64,000 nt of DNA, taken from assembly GCA_905250075.1 (NCBI GenBank), contig CAJNOP010000026.1, positions 1,797,098 to 1,861,097 of the forward strand, given 5' to 3'. The notes below the pieces were generated by a model. It saw only the letters and a program-made list of their open reading frames with translations. It ran no database searches and had not been told where the DNA came from. Source of the stretch: Rotaria sp. Silwood1 (taxonomy: Eukaryota > Rotifera > Eurotatoria > Philodinida > Philodinidae). This document shows, piece by piece, positions 51,264 through 62,376 of this stretch (position 1 is the stretch's first letter; the number at the start of each line of letters is the position of its first letter). The position numbers and the translations under genes are program-made.

Positions 51264-53096
51264 TTTAATCTTCAAAAAGAAAACAACATAAAATGTGATT
51301 TGTGGAAGTTTTACATTAAATTAACAAAAAGGAAAATTTTTATTATAATTTTCAGATATAAAAAAAATATGATCAGGATCTGATGCTTCAAAAATATTCA
51401 ATTTTGTTTTTGATTAGAATAATGTGAATCTATTGAACCACCAGCTTTTCTTTATAAGTGATTATTTCCAACAACTTGATTTAAAACACATTGATTGGTA
51501 TTATCACTGCTGTTTCTGGATCTGATTGTTCTTCACCTATTAAGAAATATATTTAGATTCGACGCAATAAGAAAAACAGATCAAAATTATTTGAATAGGA
51601 TATTATACAATAAAATGAAACTACTTTTAAACGCATTTCTTGTGCTATAATATTCACGAAACATTAATAGTTTACTTTTCAAAATTTCGCGAAAAATATT
51701 TTTCTAAACAATTTAATTTCAGATTTAACTATTGTAGATTCGCACACAAATGGAAGAAATGATCCTAAAACTAAAAATCGGTAGACATAATACACCTCAA
51801 GAAATGCTTTGGTCTTTATTCAACAGTGTCTGAACTGGTTAGATAGTTTTGAAACTGGGACATCGGGCCTGAGATTGAGGTCGATGAATGCCTAATCTAA
51901 ATGGATTGATATCTATAACATCAATGATCTATTACATATTATGAAAAATGAATGTATTAGTTTTCGTTCTTTTTGTTTGACTCAGTAGTTCATCTTTATT
52001 GAGAACCAGTCTAGGTATTGAAGTAAGTCGAAAGAATATCTCATTAATAAATCAAAATATTATTTTATTTTTTTATGTTTTCAATATTCATTTAATAAAG
52101 ATTCGATTCCATTGTCTATTCCATCTCTTCCATAAGGATAATAAAATGAAGTTTACAAGATGACATCAAACAATATTTTCTGCAACGTAAAACATCCTAA
52201 AACTAAATCTAATTTATTGAAAAGACAGTTCGTTGACTTGATATTAGTGTCTAATTTATACAATATGGAGTATACTTAAAACATTTTAAAGATTTATAAC
52301 TGTCAAAGATTTGACTAGAGTCATTGATTTTTATTGCCAGTCTAGTCTTAAAGAGCTGTTAGTACAATTTCTGTAATAAAGCTACTGTTGCTAATCAGAG
52401 GAAGTCTGTTTTATTCTGTATATCTTGGGACACAGTTTTTTCACCCTCATTTTACTTAGTCTTCCAGAAATGCAATAAGGCAGTAGTTCATATATTTTAA
52501 TGAATCGTTACTGGTGAAATGTACGTAATTACATATGAACAATGTATGTCTCACGGTCTAGATAGGGAATGAGTTGAAATTTCTACACTATTTACTTCAA
52601 CAGTCGTTTTAGATGGTATTTCACAAAATTATATGTCACTATTAAAAAAAGATTGAATACAATTGATTAATACTTTTTTTGTTTAATATTTATATTTGTT
52701 CTTCACATACACTGTATTATTAACATATTCATCTAATAAATAAATACATTGTTTAATTTGTATGATTTTCCGACGAAGTTAATAAACCTGCATCACTGCC
52801 ATCATACCGAATTTGTTATACAACCAAGGAAAGACATACAATATTTTATTATTTTTTCGTAAATTTAATCATTTTGAGAAAAAAGTCTAATACACGCTCG
52901 CAATCATTGTTAATCGACATATTACTTGCATCAAATCAAATTTCTGAAATATTTTCAAGAAATAAAAAAAAATAGTTACAAAGAAATTTTCAAAAAAAAA
53001 AAGATATCCTTTTATTTAATAAAAGATGAAAAAACAAGTAAAATGCTCAAATTTGACAAATAATTACAAGAATATAATCCTTCTTCTTTTGTATAT
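51264..53096. other. Intergenic, nothing recognised
   Basis: About 1.8 kb of AT-rich DNA without long frames, RNA genes or clear repeats. It may hold the promoter of the 50.3-51.3 kb gene and the 3' flank of the RING gene. Confidence 0.5.
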
Positions 53097-56000
53097 TCAT
53101 GATAATGATCGACGTTGTTGTTGATATTGATTTCGAATATGATTTAAAAAATTAGATACTTCTTCATTATTAGGTAATTGTATATGAAAATATTTTCCAA
53201 GCATAATTACAATAAACATAAGAAATAAAAAATTAAAATATGTTATTATTAAATGTATAATAAGTATAAGTAAATTAAATAAAACAATAATTAAACAAAT
53301 AATTATTGTTAAAAGATTTATATCCGATGGACGACGTTTATAACAAATGAGAAAAAAATAAATTCCAATAAATACGATTCGAAATAATGTCATTAATGGT
53401 GAAAAATCAAATAAAAATTTTGTTAATGTTTCAATAAATGATGGTAACCATTGTTTAAAAAAAACTGATAAAAATGATATTATTATATATGAAAATATTG
53501 AACCAAAAAATATTAATGTTGATATTGTTAATAAAACAAATAAACATATATATAATGTTTTTTTTAATTCAAATAATTCTGTTTCTAATATATGTATACG
53601 ACGATATAAATTTGATAAATGTTTTTCTAATTGTTGTTCATCTAATGAATTTTGATTTGTTGTTGAATTATTTACAATTGATGTTGATGAAATATTCATT
53701 AAATTTTCTTCATCTTCAGGACTTATTAACGAATGTTTGAGACAATTATTTCGAATATGTATAGGAAAATTACCTCGAGATAATGTTTGTTTACAAACAT
53801 TACATTGAACCTGAAAATAAATTAATTTATATATGAAAACATGTTACGAATAAAAAAAAATTGGGATAGGATTACAATGCTTACGAGCGGATTACCTTAG
53901 GTAACACATACCGTTTGAGCTCATATTGAGTCTACAGTTGAAGTCTTAGTGAGATTAGCAAAAGCTTAAAAGGATTCGTTTCTATGGAGGTTTCAGAGCT
54001 AAGTTTGGATTACTCTATTGAATTTTCAACCAATTTTTAGATATCAACGAAAAAATGAAATAATAGAACTTCGACATGAAGTTGTGCCCATATATACGGC
54101 GAATACTCTTTAACATATTCTAAAAGTTTCAGTTGAAAGGAATGTTCATTAGTCGAGATATTGAATTTGCAAGTAAACTGGATTTTCTGTGTCATGCTTG
54201 TAATATGCAACTATTTTTTAAAAATTTAACATCTTCATGAAAGAGCATTCTTTTCAGCTGAAACTTTCACACTATTCCAAGGATTCTTCAACTTATCTAT
54301 AGACAAGACTCCATTAGGTAATCTTTTTGTAAATATATAAAAATTGGTTGCAAATTTAGTAAAATAGTTCTACCATAGCTTCACAAGTCAACGGGAGCAA
54401 ATCCTTTTAAGCTTTCTCTAGTCTGATTTAAGTCTCGAATATGAGCCCACTATGAACTCCAACAATGAGCGTTACTTGGGGTAGTTCCTTCGTGAGTAAA
54501 AGAAATAGAATAAAATGACGATTAGGTTTGTGAAGGTATTTCAATCGAGTGAATGGACATTTTCAAATGAGTATACCTATACTGATAGATGATCAGACTG
54601 ATGATTCATTAAAAGAGAAAAATAAGGAAATGAATAAATATTAATAATCAAAGGAACTATATAAGAATTTCGATCAGATTGTCTAGAAAGTTGATCAAAT
54701 TTGTTTAATGATATCTCCTATCTGTTCTGATTCTTGAAGATGGTACAATCGATCAACCTGAAATTTTTATCACTGATACTTGGAAGTATTCTTCAAAGAT
54801 GAGATTGATCGTTTTCATTGTTGATTCGAAACTTTTACGTATTTCTCTTATAGAAAAAAAAGTGAGATATTTGGAAAAGCGTAAAATTATCTCCGGGATA
54901 TAGTCTTAGGTGTCTCGAAAAACATTTTCAACATAATTGAATGACGTTTGATGAAGATCGTACCATAATGCGGCTCCATGCAACATGCAGGCTTTTCAGC
55001 AACAGTTTATTTCTAAATTTGTTTGCTTATTTTTAGTATAAAAATGTCAGCTTGATCCGTCGTATCATCTTCAAGAGCCAGAAACGTTTGAAAAAGACAG
55101 GTAGGCTACCCTTAAATGGAATCTATGAGAACAATATCTATAGATTCGAATTCTATGTTATCAATTATAGTCGCTCCGTATAAGACTAAAGATGAGTCCT
55201 CTTTCTAGCACTTTTAAAGAATAGTTCATGAGAATACATTGAAAGTTATTTGAATAGATAGATCTCGATGATTAGTGCAAAAGTTGTCATAGACTTAAAC
55301 TTCTTGAATGCTTTCCTGTATGAGATATTTGAATTACTAGAACTAAAAGTGTATTCTATCCTTTTCAGTCACACAGCTTTGAACAGAGCTAAGTACTTTT
55401 TTTTATAGATGCAAGACACTGTTTGAATTATCTATTTGTTTTTTGTTTTCTTTTCATTTCCTTCCGTTTGAAGCAAAATTCTTCTTGCATTCTCAAAAAT
55501 GCATGTTATTTTAACCGAAGGTTTTTTAATAAACTTCGGCAAAAACAAGCAGCGCATCATATTTTGAAACAAAAGAAAAACTTGAACATGAATGATTCAA
55601 AAACTAGTTTTTGTACGCCCCAAAAATTCATTTTTCAAAAACAGTGAAATAATGTGTAAATTTTAATATGCTATGGCCTATAGAAATCTGTCTTAAATTA
55701 TACATTGAAATTAATTCTTAGTTTAATTTTTACACTAAATTCTTTACATTCTAAATCTATTGATTCGATAAAGACATAACTTGTTAATCTTTAACAAAAT
55801 AATCTAATAATAATTTGTATTAATCATTCCAGTGATTGATATTTTTTAAAAATTTTTATCATACCTCAAGTTCATCGAGAATATTTCTTAAAACATGACT
55901 TGTTATTTTTAAATCATTTGGATTAATAATTGATGCTCGACAACAAGGACATTGTCTTAATTTTCTTATACAAAGATTACAAAAAGAATTTTCACATAAC

Positions 56001-56167
56001 ATATGTGTTTGAGGATCAATTAATGGATCTAAACATATCGGACATATTAATGATCGTGAAATTTTATCTTCATTAACATATGTATAATTATTAGCTAATG
56101 CTAATTCACGATTCGTTGTTGTTGTACGGAACATCATTCGTAGTTGATTCAATAATGTTGATGGCAT
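53097..56167 (-). CDS. Membrane RING-type E3 ligase-like protein with a C2HC finger
   Basis: Two exons, 56167-55865 and 53810-53097, give 338 residues. A RING domain lies at about 41-78: CPICLDPL..HMLCENSFCNLCI..CPCC. In the usual C-G-H-x-F-C stretch the zinc-ligand His is Asn (CENSFC). Exon 2 begins with a second putative zinc finger, CNVCKQTLSRGNFPIHIRNNC (shown in full: two Cys, then His and Cys). It is followed by a coiled-coil-like segment and four or so hydrophobic helices (about 170-310), so the protein is probably an integral-membrane ubiquitin ligase or a scaffold. The single intron is 2054 bp and filled with inverted repeats. This is the last gene of a four-gene minus-strand array, with a CTTTTTTTAG acceptor-like site 21 nt before its ATG. 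Confidence 0.75.
53885..54490. repeat. Diverged foldback element in the RING-gene intron
   Basis: The sequence from about 53885 inward matches the reverse complement of the sequence from 54490 inward. Shared blocks include gcttaaaaggatt, ttc/gcaaccaattttta, and aaagtttcag(t/c)tgaaa(g/a)gaatg. Arms are about 270 bp, clearly diverged with small indels. The outer left block resembles part of 24800-24860. Confidence 0.65.
54727..55082. repeat. Second diverged foldback in the RING-gene intron
   Basis: Left arm 54727-54772 (tcttgaagatggtacaatcg..gatcaacctgaaattttta) is complementary to right arm 55036-55082 with about 80% identity by eye. The same arm consensus (ggatcaagctgacattttta) recurs near 49624 in inverted orientation, so this is one dispersed family. 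Confidence 0.6.
55278..55410. repeat. Dispersed repeat copy, related to 49487-49690
   Basis: Direct-orientation match to 49487-49610 over about 130 bp with moderate divergence. It lies within the RING-gene intron. Confidence 0.5.
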
Positions 56168-56261
56168 TTTATACTATTTTTCAATTATCTAAAAAAAGAA
56201 AAACAATAAACAAAAAACAATATCTTTTTTTTCTTTTGTTTTTTATTTCGAAATTTTTATT

Positions 56262-56798
56262 TTATATTGTTTGATGTAAACTACGATAGATTGATACAAT
56301 ACAATTAATATCTATCCATATATAAAGAAATATATCATTTGGTAAACCTTGTTTAAAATATAGATTTAGCCATATTGATAGAATTATAAGTAATAGTTTA
56401 AAAAGAAAAAAAAGAAAACGATATTTTAAACCATGATGTGTACCAATACCATAAATATATAGTGAATAACTCGTAAATATAAGTATTGACATATTACATA
56501 TAAAATTAATATAATCAAGTATTTGACGTTGTTCATTATATGATAAACATAATTGACCGGAAAGTTTTTTTGTTGCACATGATATTAATGAATTTTTACT
56601 ATGAGAATAATTAATCGATGGTATTTGATTCAATAAACTTTGATTTGTATATATATTTCGAATATCATCTATTTTGTCTTTAATTTTTATCATTTCTTTA
56701 CTTAAATATACAATATCAGATAGACAAAGAAGAAATATTGTACTATAAAAACCAACAATAATACCGAATATAATTGATGTTAAATTAGTTTCATTCAT
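56262..56798 (-). CDS. Small multi-helix membrane protein, 178 aa (array gene 3)
   Basis: Intronless frame from ATG 56798 to TAA. An N-terminal membrane helix (TSIIFGIIVGFYSTIFLLCL) is followed by a polar loop with coiled-coil-like Lys/Asp/Ile sequence, then three hydrophobic segments (about 95-175). There is no recognised domain. It follows gene 2 by 76 bp with a TTTTGTATTTTAG acceptor-like site 17 nt before its ATG, and lies 94 bp before the RING gene. It was probably a member of the same polycistronic unit from the start; the four proteins share a membrane-spanning character rather than obvious sequence similarity. Confidence 0.7.
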   Translation of the reverse strand: MNETNLTSIIFGIIVGFYSTIFLLCLSDIVYLSKEMIKIKDKIDDIRNIYTNQSLLNQIPSINYSHSKNSLISCATKKLSGQLCLSYNEQRQILDYINFICNMSILIFTSYSLYIYGIGTHHGLKYRFLFFLFKLLLIILSIWLNLYFKQGLPNDIFLYIWIDINCIVSIYRSLHQTI

Positions 56799-56874
56799 AG
56801 GTAAATAGTTTTGTTCTAAAATACAAAAAAACTAAGCACAAGTTCTATTCATAAGAAGTTCTTGTTTTTTTCTT

Positions 56875-57423
56875 TTATCTATTCCATAACCATACAATAG
56901 CAAATGAAACTATATACCACAACAAATATACAATAGTAAATGGTTTCAAATATCCAAGTAGATAATGTTCCATAAGAATTCGTATTAATATTGATGTCAT
57001 AGCAAGAATAAAGATGCAAAAATAATAAAAAACAAAATCTGTTGTTCTATATTCGTATTCATTATTATTATTATGAAATAAGTCTTCTTCAGAATTCTTA
57101 AAATGTTGATTTAATATAAATAATATTAATGATAATATAAAAGAAAAATAAATTATCCATGAAAATATATTATACCAATATTCAATTGTATAACAACTGT
57201 ACATTTTGATTGATATTGTTTGATTGATATCATTATTAAAAAATAAATCATTACTTAAATTAAAACGTTGAGCAACACCTTCAGACCAATTAAATGCAAT
57301 TAATAATGATGATGATATTAAATCAAATAAGTTTTTTAAACTCTCAGGTCGCATCATATAAACAATTGATAATGGTATAACTGAACCAGCTGTTAAACCA
57401 TACATAAACATTGGACAACTCAT
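56875..57423 (-). CDS. Small multi-helix membrane protein, 182 aa (array gene 2)
   Basis: Intronless frame, ATG 57423 to TAA. Hydrophobic segments lie at about 8-23, 30-45, 85-106, 130-150 and 158-180, with an acidic, Asn-rich loop (SEEDLFHNNNNEYEY) between helices. No family recognised. The gap from gene 1 is only 44 bp and includes ATGTTTCAG, a strong acceptor-like site, 27 nt before the ATG. Confidence 0.7.
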   Translation of the reverse strand: MSCPMFMYGLTAGSVIPLSIVYMMRPESLKNLFDLISSSLLIAFNWSEGVAQRFNLSNDLFFNNDINQTISIKMYSCYTIEYWYNIFSWIIYFSFILSLILFILNQHFKNSEEDLFHNNNNEYEYRTTDFVFYYFCIFILAMTSILIRILMEHYLLGYLKPFTIVYLLWYIVSFAIVWLWNR

Positions 57424-57467
57424 GATCTAGCGTTATTTTTTTCTATTTAAATCTGAAACATAAAATG

Positions 57468-57953
57468 TTAATGAATACAAAGGCGTAACAATAATAAAAC
57501 AAAAAGCAACCAAGCTAAGCTTGAATATTGAAAATGTTGAAATGATGTATAAAATATCGTTATCAATGAATACGATATGATATTTACAATGTGTAATAGT
57601 TTAATAGTTTGTGCTGCTGATCTATTCGAAATACATGATTGAAAAAAATAAAGAATAAATGTATAAAGAATAAATGATGATGATAGATATTTTAAATAAG
57701 AAAATATTGTTCGTATGAATGTGATTATTAAATTTAGAAATGAAAAAGTTTGTTCAGAATCATAGAATTCTTTTTTCAGATCATTAAGTTCATGACGAAG
57801 TTCAATTAATTCATTTAAACATTTGAACAATTCATTTGAATGATTAGAATTTGAAACGTTTTTATTACTTTTCAATGGTTGATAATAGATTGATGTTAAT
57901 ATAATAGCAACACTTGTTACAACTATTGCTGTTGTTTGAATACTCTTGAACAT
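57468..57953 (-). CDS. Small membrane protein, 161 aa (array gene 1)
   Basis: Intronless frame, ATG 57953 to TAA. An N-terminal helix (TTAIVVTSVAIILTSIYY) is followed by a coiled-coil-like segment (ELIELRHELNDLKKEFYD) and three further hydrophobic stretches to the C-terminus. The N-terminal helix-plus-coil layout resembles that of array gene 3. The ATG directly abuts a TTCCTCTAG acceptor-like site. No family recognised. It is first in the transcription order of the four-gene array. Confidence 0.7.
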   Translation of the reverse strand: MFKSIQTTAIVVTSVAIILTSIYYQPLKSNKNVSNSNHSNELFKCLNELIELRHELNDLKKEFYDSEQTFSFLNLIITFIRTIFSYLKYLSSSFILYTFILYFFQSCISNRSAAQTIKLLHIVNIISYSLITIFYTSFQHFQYSSLAWLLFVLLLLRLCIH

Positions 57954-58658
57954 CTAGAGGAAAATAAAATCAAATAATTAAGTTTTATAATTCCGTCATA
58001 TAACTTGTGGAAACGTATACATGTTTCTGTTGTTTTCTTAGAAAAAGATTCGTGAATTGAATTAACCAATCCAATAAACAAATAGAGTGTGTTAGTATCG
58101 ATAAAGATTTTAAAAAAAATAACATTTAATATTTTTATATGAACGAATTACTATTTCGTTTATTATCGAAGAATATTTAAAAGTAAAAAATTCTTTAAAA
58201 AATTCTGTTGAATAAAAAAACGACACTATGTCACCACATACAAAGTATTATACATGAAGTATCGATTGATTGAGTATTTCTAAGTGTCATTTCTGCTGAT
58301 TATAATAATGAAGAGAATTTTCATTTGATGATTTCAATCATATTTTAAAATGGTCCTGTTAAAAAAATGAACTTTGTTAAGTCTAATATTTTTTTCTATT
58401 AATTTAACATGAATTTTTCAAACAAAATTCATTTGATTATGTAAAAACGAAAAATCTTAGATTTTCGTTTATTAATACCAAACACGAATATAAAACAAAA
58501 ATTGATGATTGGTGTATAATAAATACAAATGATAGTTTGGGTTGCTTATCTGATAAAAGAAAAAGAACGAGTCGTCATATGACAGTATTATAAACTAAAT
58601 TGACCTACGTTTACCATAAATAAGAAAACTTTCATCATTTAGTCTTACAAAAACGAAC
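57954..58658. promoter_or_regulatory. Upstream region shared by the membrane-gene array and the divergent P450 gene
   Basis: About 700 bp between divergent starts. It must hold or adjoin promoters for both directions. It is AT-rich; no specific motif recognised. A TTTAG acceptor-like site lies 16 nt before the P450 ATG. Confidence 0.4.
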
Positions 58659-60071
58659 ATGCTTTCAATTATATTAGTTGCGATAATATTTGTTCTCAGT
58701 GTTATCTGGTTTTTATATCGTCGTAGTTCAAAACAGAAATTCGATATTCCTGGCGTAGATGCATCTCATCCTGAAATGGGTAATCTTGAGGATATAGGTC
58801 GAGCTGGTGGTCTACATCAATATTTAACTAAATTACATAAAGACTTCGGTCCAGTTGTTTCATTTTATTGGGGTAAACAACGTGTAGTTAGTATAGCGTC
58901 ACCAGAAGCTTTTCATGATACACGTCGTTTATTTGATAGACCAGTATGTCTTTTTGCTCCATTTGAACCATTAATGGGTGCTAATAGTATACAATATGCT
59001 AATGGTGATATTGGTCGATATCGTCGAAAAAACCATTATGATGCTGCTTTATCACCTATGGCTCTTCGAACACATTTTTTTGATATATTTCAACGTGTTT
59101 TAAATGAAAGAATGATTGTATGGCAATCAATGGAAGGAAAACCTATTGGATTACAATCTGAAATGTTGTCTATGGCAATACAATCTATAACATTAGCTGC
59201 TTTTGGATTGTTGTTATCAGTTGATGATGGACACCGCATTGAAGAAGCTTATCATACATGTTGGCATGAAATGGAAATGCGTATTCAAGGTCAAGCAATA
59301 AATCCTAAACGTGAAAGTGAATTTAATCGAGCACGAAATTTTTTATTTGAAAAAATCAAAGAAATTGTTTCTCAACGTCGTCAACGAGCAGGGGATGATC
59401 ATAAATGTTTTATTGATTATTTATTAGATGATAGTGAACATGTGCTTAGTGAAGAACATATTTGTGATGAAGTTATTACTATGCTTGTTGGTGGATTTCA
59501 TACAACAGGAAATCTTCTTACATGGATTTTATATTATTTAACAAAGGACGAAAATATTCAACAACGTCTTTTTGATGAACTTATAGAAACGTATAATACA
59601 AAATTTCCATCATTCGACCAAATTGATCAAATGCCCTTTTTATCAAATATTATTCACGAAGGATTACGTGCTTCAGTATTAGCACCATGGGCAGCTCGAG
59701 TTTCAATGGATAGTGATATAAATGTTTGTGGAAAAAACATTCCAGCTGGTACTCCAATTATTCAAGCACTTGGTGTCCTTTTACAAGATGATAAAATCTG
59801 GATAAATCCGTCTGAATTCAATCCAGATCGATTTGATCAAGAAAATAAGAAACTACCAAAATTAGCTTTTTCACCATTTGGATTTGCTGGTAAACGTATA
59901 TGTCCTGGTTATCGTTTTGCTGAATATGAAGCGGGTTTATTTATAGCTGGTATTATACGAATATATAAAGTAACATTAGTTGACCCAACAAGTCCAGTAG
60001 TACCTGTGCATCAATTAGTAACATCTCCTAGAGATGAAATTTTTGTACACTTCAACAAACGAAATTCATAA
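58659..60071 (+). CDS. Cytochrome P450, CYP20-like
   Basis: Membrane-anchored haem monooxygenase, 470 residues, intronless. An N-terminal anchor (about 1-19) is followed by a CYP20-like segment GNLEDIGRAGGLHQYL..FGPVVSFYWGKQRVVS, which resembles vertebrate CYP20A1 more than other families. Functional motifs are intact: I-helix GGFHTTG (about 282), ExxR as EGLR (about 332), NPDRF (about 388) and the haem loop FSPFGFAGKRICPG with the axial Cys (about 415). Vertebrate CYP20A1 is noted for atypical I-helix and haem-loop sequences (from memory), so the canonical motifs here suggest ordinary catalytic capacity. The substrate is unknown. A fragment of a second copy lies 500 bp downstream. Confidence 0.9.
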   Translation: MLSIILVAIIFVLSVIWFLYRRSSKQKFDIPGVDASHPEMGNLEDIGRAGGLHQYLTKLHKDFGPVVSFYWGKQRVVSIASPEAFHDTRRLFDRPVCLFAPFEPLMGANSIQYANGDIGRYRRKNHYDAALSPMALRTHFFDIFQRVLNERMIVWQSMEGKPIGLQSEMLSMAIQSITLAAFGLLLSVDDGHRIEEAYHTCWHEMEMRIQGQAINPKRESEFNRARNFLFEKIKEIVSQRRQRAGDDHKCFIDYLLDDSEHVLSEEHICDEVITMLVGGFHTTGNLLTWILYYLTKDENIQQRLFDELIETYNTKFPSFDQIDQMPFLSNIIHEGLRASVLAPWAARVSMDSDINVCGKNIPAGTPIIQALGVLLQDDKIWINPSEFNPDRFDQENKKLPKLAFSPFGFAGKRICPGYRFAEYEAGLFIAGIIRIYKVTLVDPTSPVVPVHQLVTSPRDEIFVHFNKRNS

Positions 60072-60579
60072 TTTTATGTGCTACACAAAAAAAACATCAA
60101 TTCGCTTATTAGTTGGCTTTTAGTAGTGCTTTTTTTTTCTTTTTTTGAAAGCAAATAATTGATTAAAACACTTGTTTATTTCACGAAGTATAGCATTATA
60201 CGGAATTTCTTTTTTGTAAACAATAGAATTTCATGCGTAAAATAAATATTATATGAAAGAGCGATATCAGTTTATTCAATGATTGGTGAATATTGAATAC
60301 GAATAACAAACATTAAAGAGGTTAATCCAATCCAAATGAAATGATTTAAATAGTGGTTTCTCGAAAGCCAATAAATATCGTCTGATGAAATTCATTACAT
60401 CAGCATTTTTCATCTCTTAGTACGTTCTTTTATTGATATACATATTCTGATTCGTAGTATTATTTTATTTAGCAATTTTTTGATGCTAGAACAGCTCATG
60501 ATGTTATGTCATGGTATCTTGTAAGTCATATAAATAGTTTTTATGTATATTTAATTGGTTTATGTGAATCAATAAGGTT

Positions 60580-60700
60580 ATTTCTATCAGGTAAAGTGCA
60601 AGCGGTTAGTATTGCATCATCCGATACTTTTCATGACATATGTCATGTATTTGATCAATCTGTCTCTGTCTTTGAATATATATGTTCGTATTTAATATAC
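60580..60700 (+). pseudogene. Fragment of a second CYP20-like gene
   Basis: The reading frame SGKVQAVSIASSDTFHDI..VFDQSVSVFEYI aligns with residues about 71-105 of the upstream P450 (WGKQRVVSIASPEAFHDT..LFDRPVCLF). Nothing else of the gene survives, so it is a relic of a tandem duplication. No start, haem loop or other motif remains. Confidence 0.7.
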
Positions 60701-60703
60701 TAA

Positions 60704-61155
60704 TGATAATATTACTCTATATATCACTAGAATGCTATTGTTCTAGGTCAGATATTTCATAGCTACCTTAAGTTTTTTATGTTAGAAAATACTGTCAGTA
60801 TAATCCAATAGAAACAAATCTACGCAAATGTTACATATGAAGAATTAATTTTTACCGATGTTATTACAATTTTCAAAGATTGATCAGGTTGCTAAATCTT
60901 TCTAAAATATTACCATTGAAGTAATATATATATTTAGCATGAATATTATAGATGGCTTACATTTTATTCAATGACTGTTTGTTGTATTTTATCATTATAT
61001 ACTTTCTATATATAGGCAAACTATGCATTCAAACATTTGTTGTTGTTTACTCATTATGAATCAAGGTCAATTTGTTTTTTCTCAATAAAATAACTGTTAA
61101 TAAATCTAAAAAAACTTAAATTGAAATGTTTTTTTTCTTGTTTTCTAGATCATAG
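60704..61155. other. Intergenic
   Basis: About 450 bp, AT-rich, with possible further P450 relic sequence too decayed to read. Two TAG acceptor-like sites (61146-61148 and 61153-61155) precede the next start, the second abutting it. Confidence 0.4.
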
Positions 61156-62376
61156 ATGTCTGATACAACGAATGCCTTGGAAATATTCAGTCCTGATCAA
61201 TCCATTGGTTTAAAGGAAATAAAAAATCGTTGTCGAAGCAGTTCAAATGAAACAACTACTCCATCAGTTAAATCATTATCATTATTAGAACATAATCAAT
61301 CCAATTCATTCTCAGCTTATCAAAAGTTAACAATATGGAAAGAATCTATTGAAAAACATTTAAATCATATTTATTTAGAAAAACTTAAAGAAATAGATAA
61401 CTTATTAACACAGGGACAAAATCATATTGATATCATATTTAAAAAAGCACCATCATTTGGACAATTAGTTACAGTTATAAGTCCACGACAAACTATTGAT
61501 TATCCATTTGATGATATTGAATTAGATCATACTAATTCTCAATTATTTGACTTAACAAGTAATAATACATTACTTTCTACATCAAATAATAATACATTAA
61601 CTTATGATGATATTACATCAAATTTAATTTTATATAATAATCAATCAAAATTAAATTCATATCTATGGGATATAGATGAATATGGTAAACCATGTGATTT
61701 AACATATTCGTATTATTTAAATGTATATTGTATAATAACAAATCGTGGTTTGTTTACATGGTCATATGAAAATCCAACTATACCTTTACATATTGATTCA
61801 ATAAAATCTATACGAGGAAATCGTTTATGGACAATGGCATCAACTGTAACCCGACCTGATGTATTTATATTATTTAAATCAGGTAGTTATATTGAAAGAT
61901 GGAATTCTCAGATTGGTACAAAATCTTGGCAACATATAAAACGTTGGTCAAATCATGAATTATTTGAAAGTGCTCATCAACATATAAGAACAATACGAAT
62001 GACATCAAATTATGTTGCATGGACTGTTGAGTCAACAAAAATATTTGAATGGCGAGTAGATTTACTTGATTATGATTTACAAATTATTCGACAAGGTATT
62101 AAAATAGATCATTTAGATAAGTATTCATCATGTTTATTATCTAATTTTGATTCTGAACAATATCTTATTATTGATAGTAATGGTCATTTATTATTTTTAC
62201 TTGATTCAAACGGTCATATTAAATTAATGGATGACCATATTATCAATAAACGTATTAAAAATGCTGTTTTTATGAACAATAATAATGATAATCAACAATG
62301 GCTTGTTGTTCGATTAGAACAACCAAATCAATTGTATTATATTTCGTTATTAAACAAAACCGACAATAAAAAATAA
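61156..62376 (+). CDS. Intronless hypothetical protein with beta-propeller-like C-terminus, 406 aa
   Basis: ATG at 61156 immediately follows CATAG. An N-terminal polar region and a helical, coiled-coil-like segment (about 55-95, KLTIWKESIEKHLNHIYLEKLKE) are followed by about 250 residues of repeating short beta-like blocks with Trp and Gly (SYLWDIDEYGKPCD, NRGLFTWSYENP, YVAWTVESTKIFEWRVD, YLIIDSNGHLLFLLDSNG). The layout suggests a coiled coil plus a degenerate beta-propeller, but I recognise no specific family. Codon use matches the neighbours. Confidence 0.7.
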   Translation: MSDTTNALEIFSPDQSIGLKEIKNRCRSSSNETTTPSVKSLSLLEHNQSNSFSAYQKLTIWKESIEKHLNHIYLEKLKEIDNLLTQGQNHIDIIFKKAPSFGQLVTVISPRQTIDYPFDDIELDHTNSQLFDLTSNNTLLSTSNNNTLTYDDITSNLILYNNQSKLNSYLWDIDEYGKPCDLTYSYYLNVYCIITNRGLFTWSYENPTIPLHIDSIKSIRGNRLWTMASTVTRPDVFILFKSGSYIERWNSQIGTKSWQHIKRWSNHELFESAHQHIRTIRMTSNYVAWTVESTKIFEWRVDLLDYDLQIIRQGIKIDHLDKYSSCLLSNFDSEQYLIIDSNGHLLFLLDSNGHIKLMDDHIINKRIKNAVFMNNNNDNQQWLVVRLEQPNQLYYISLLNKTDNKK

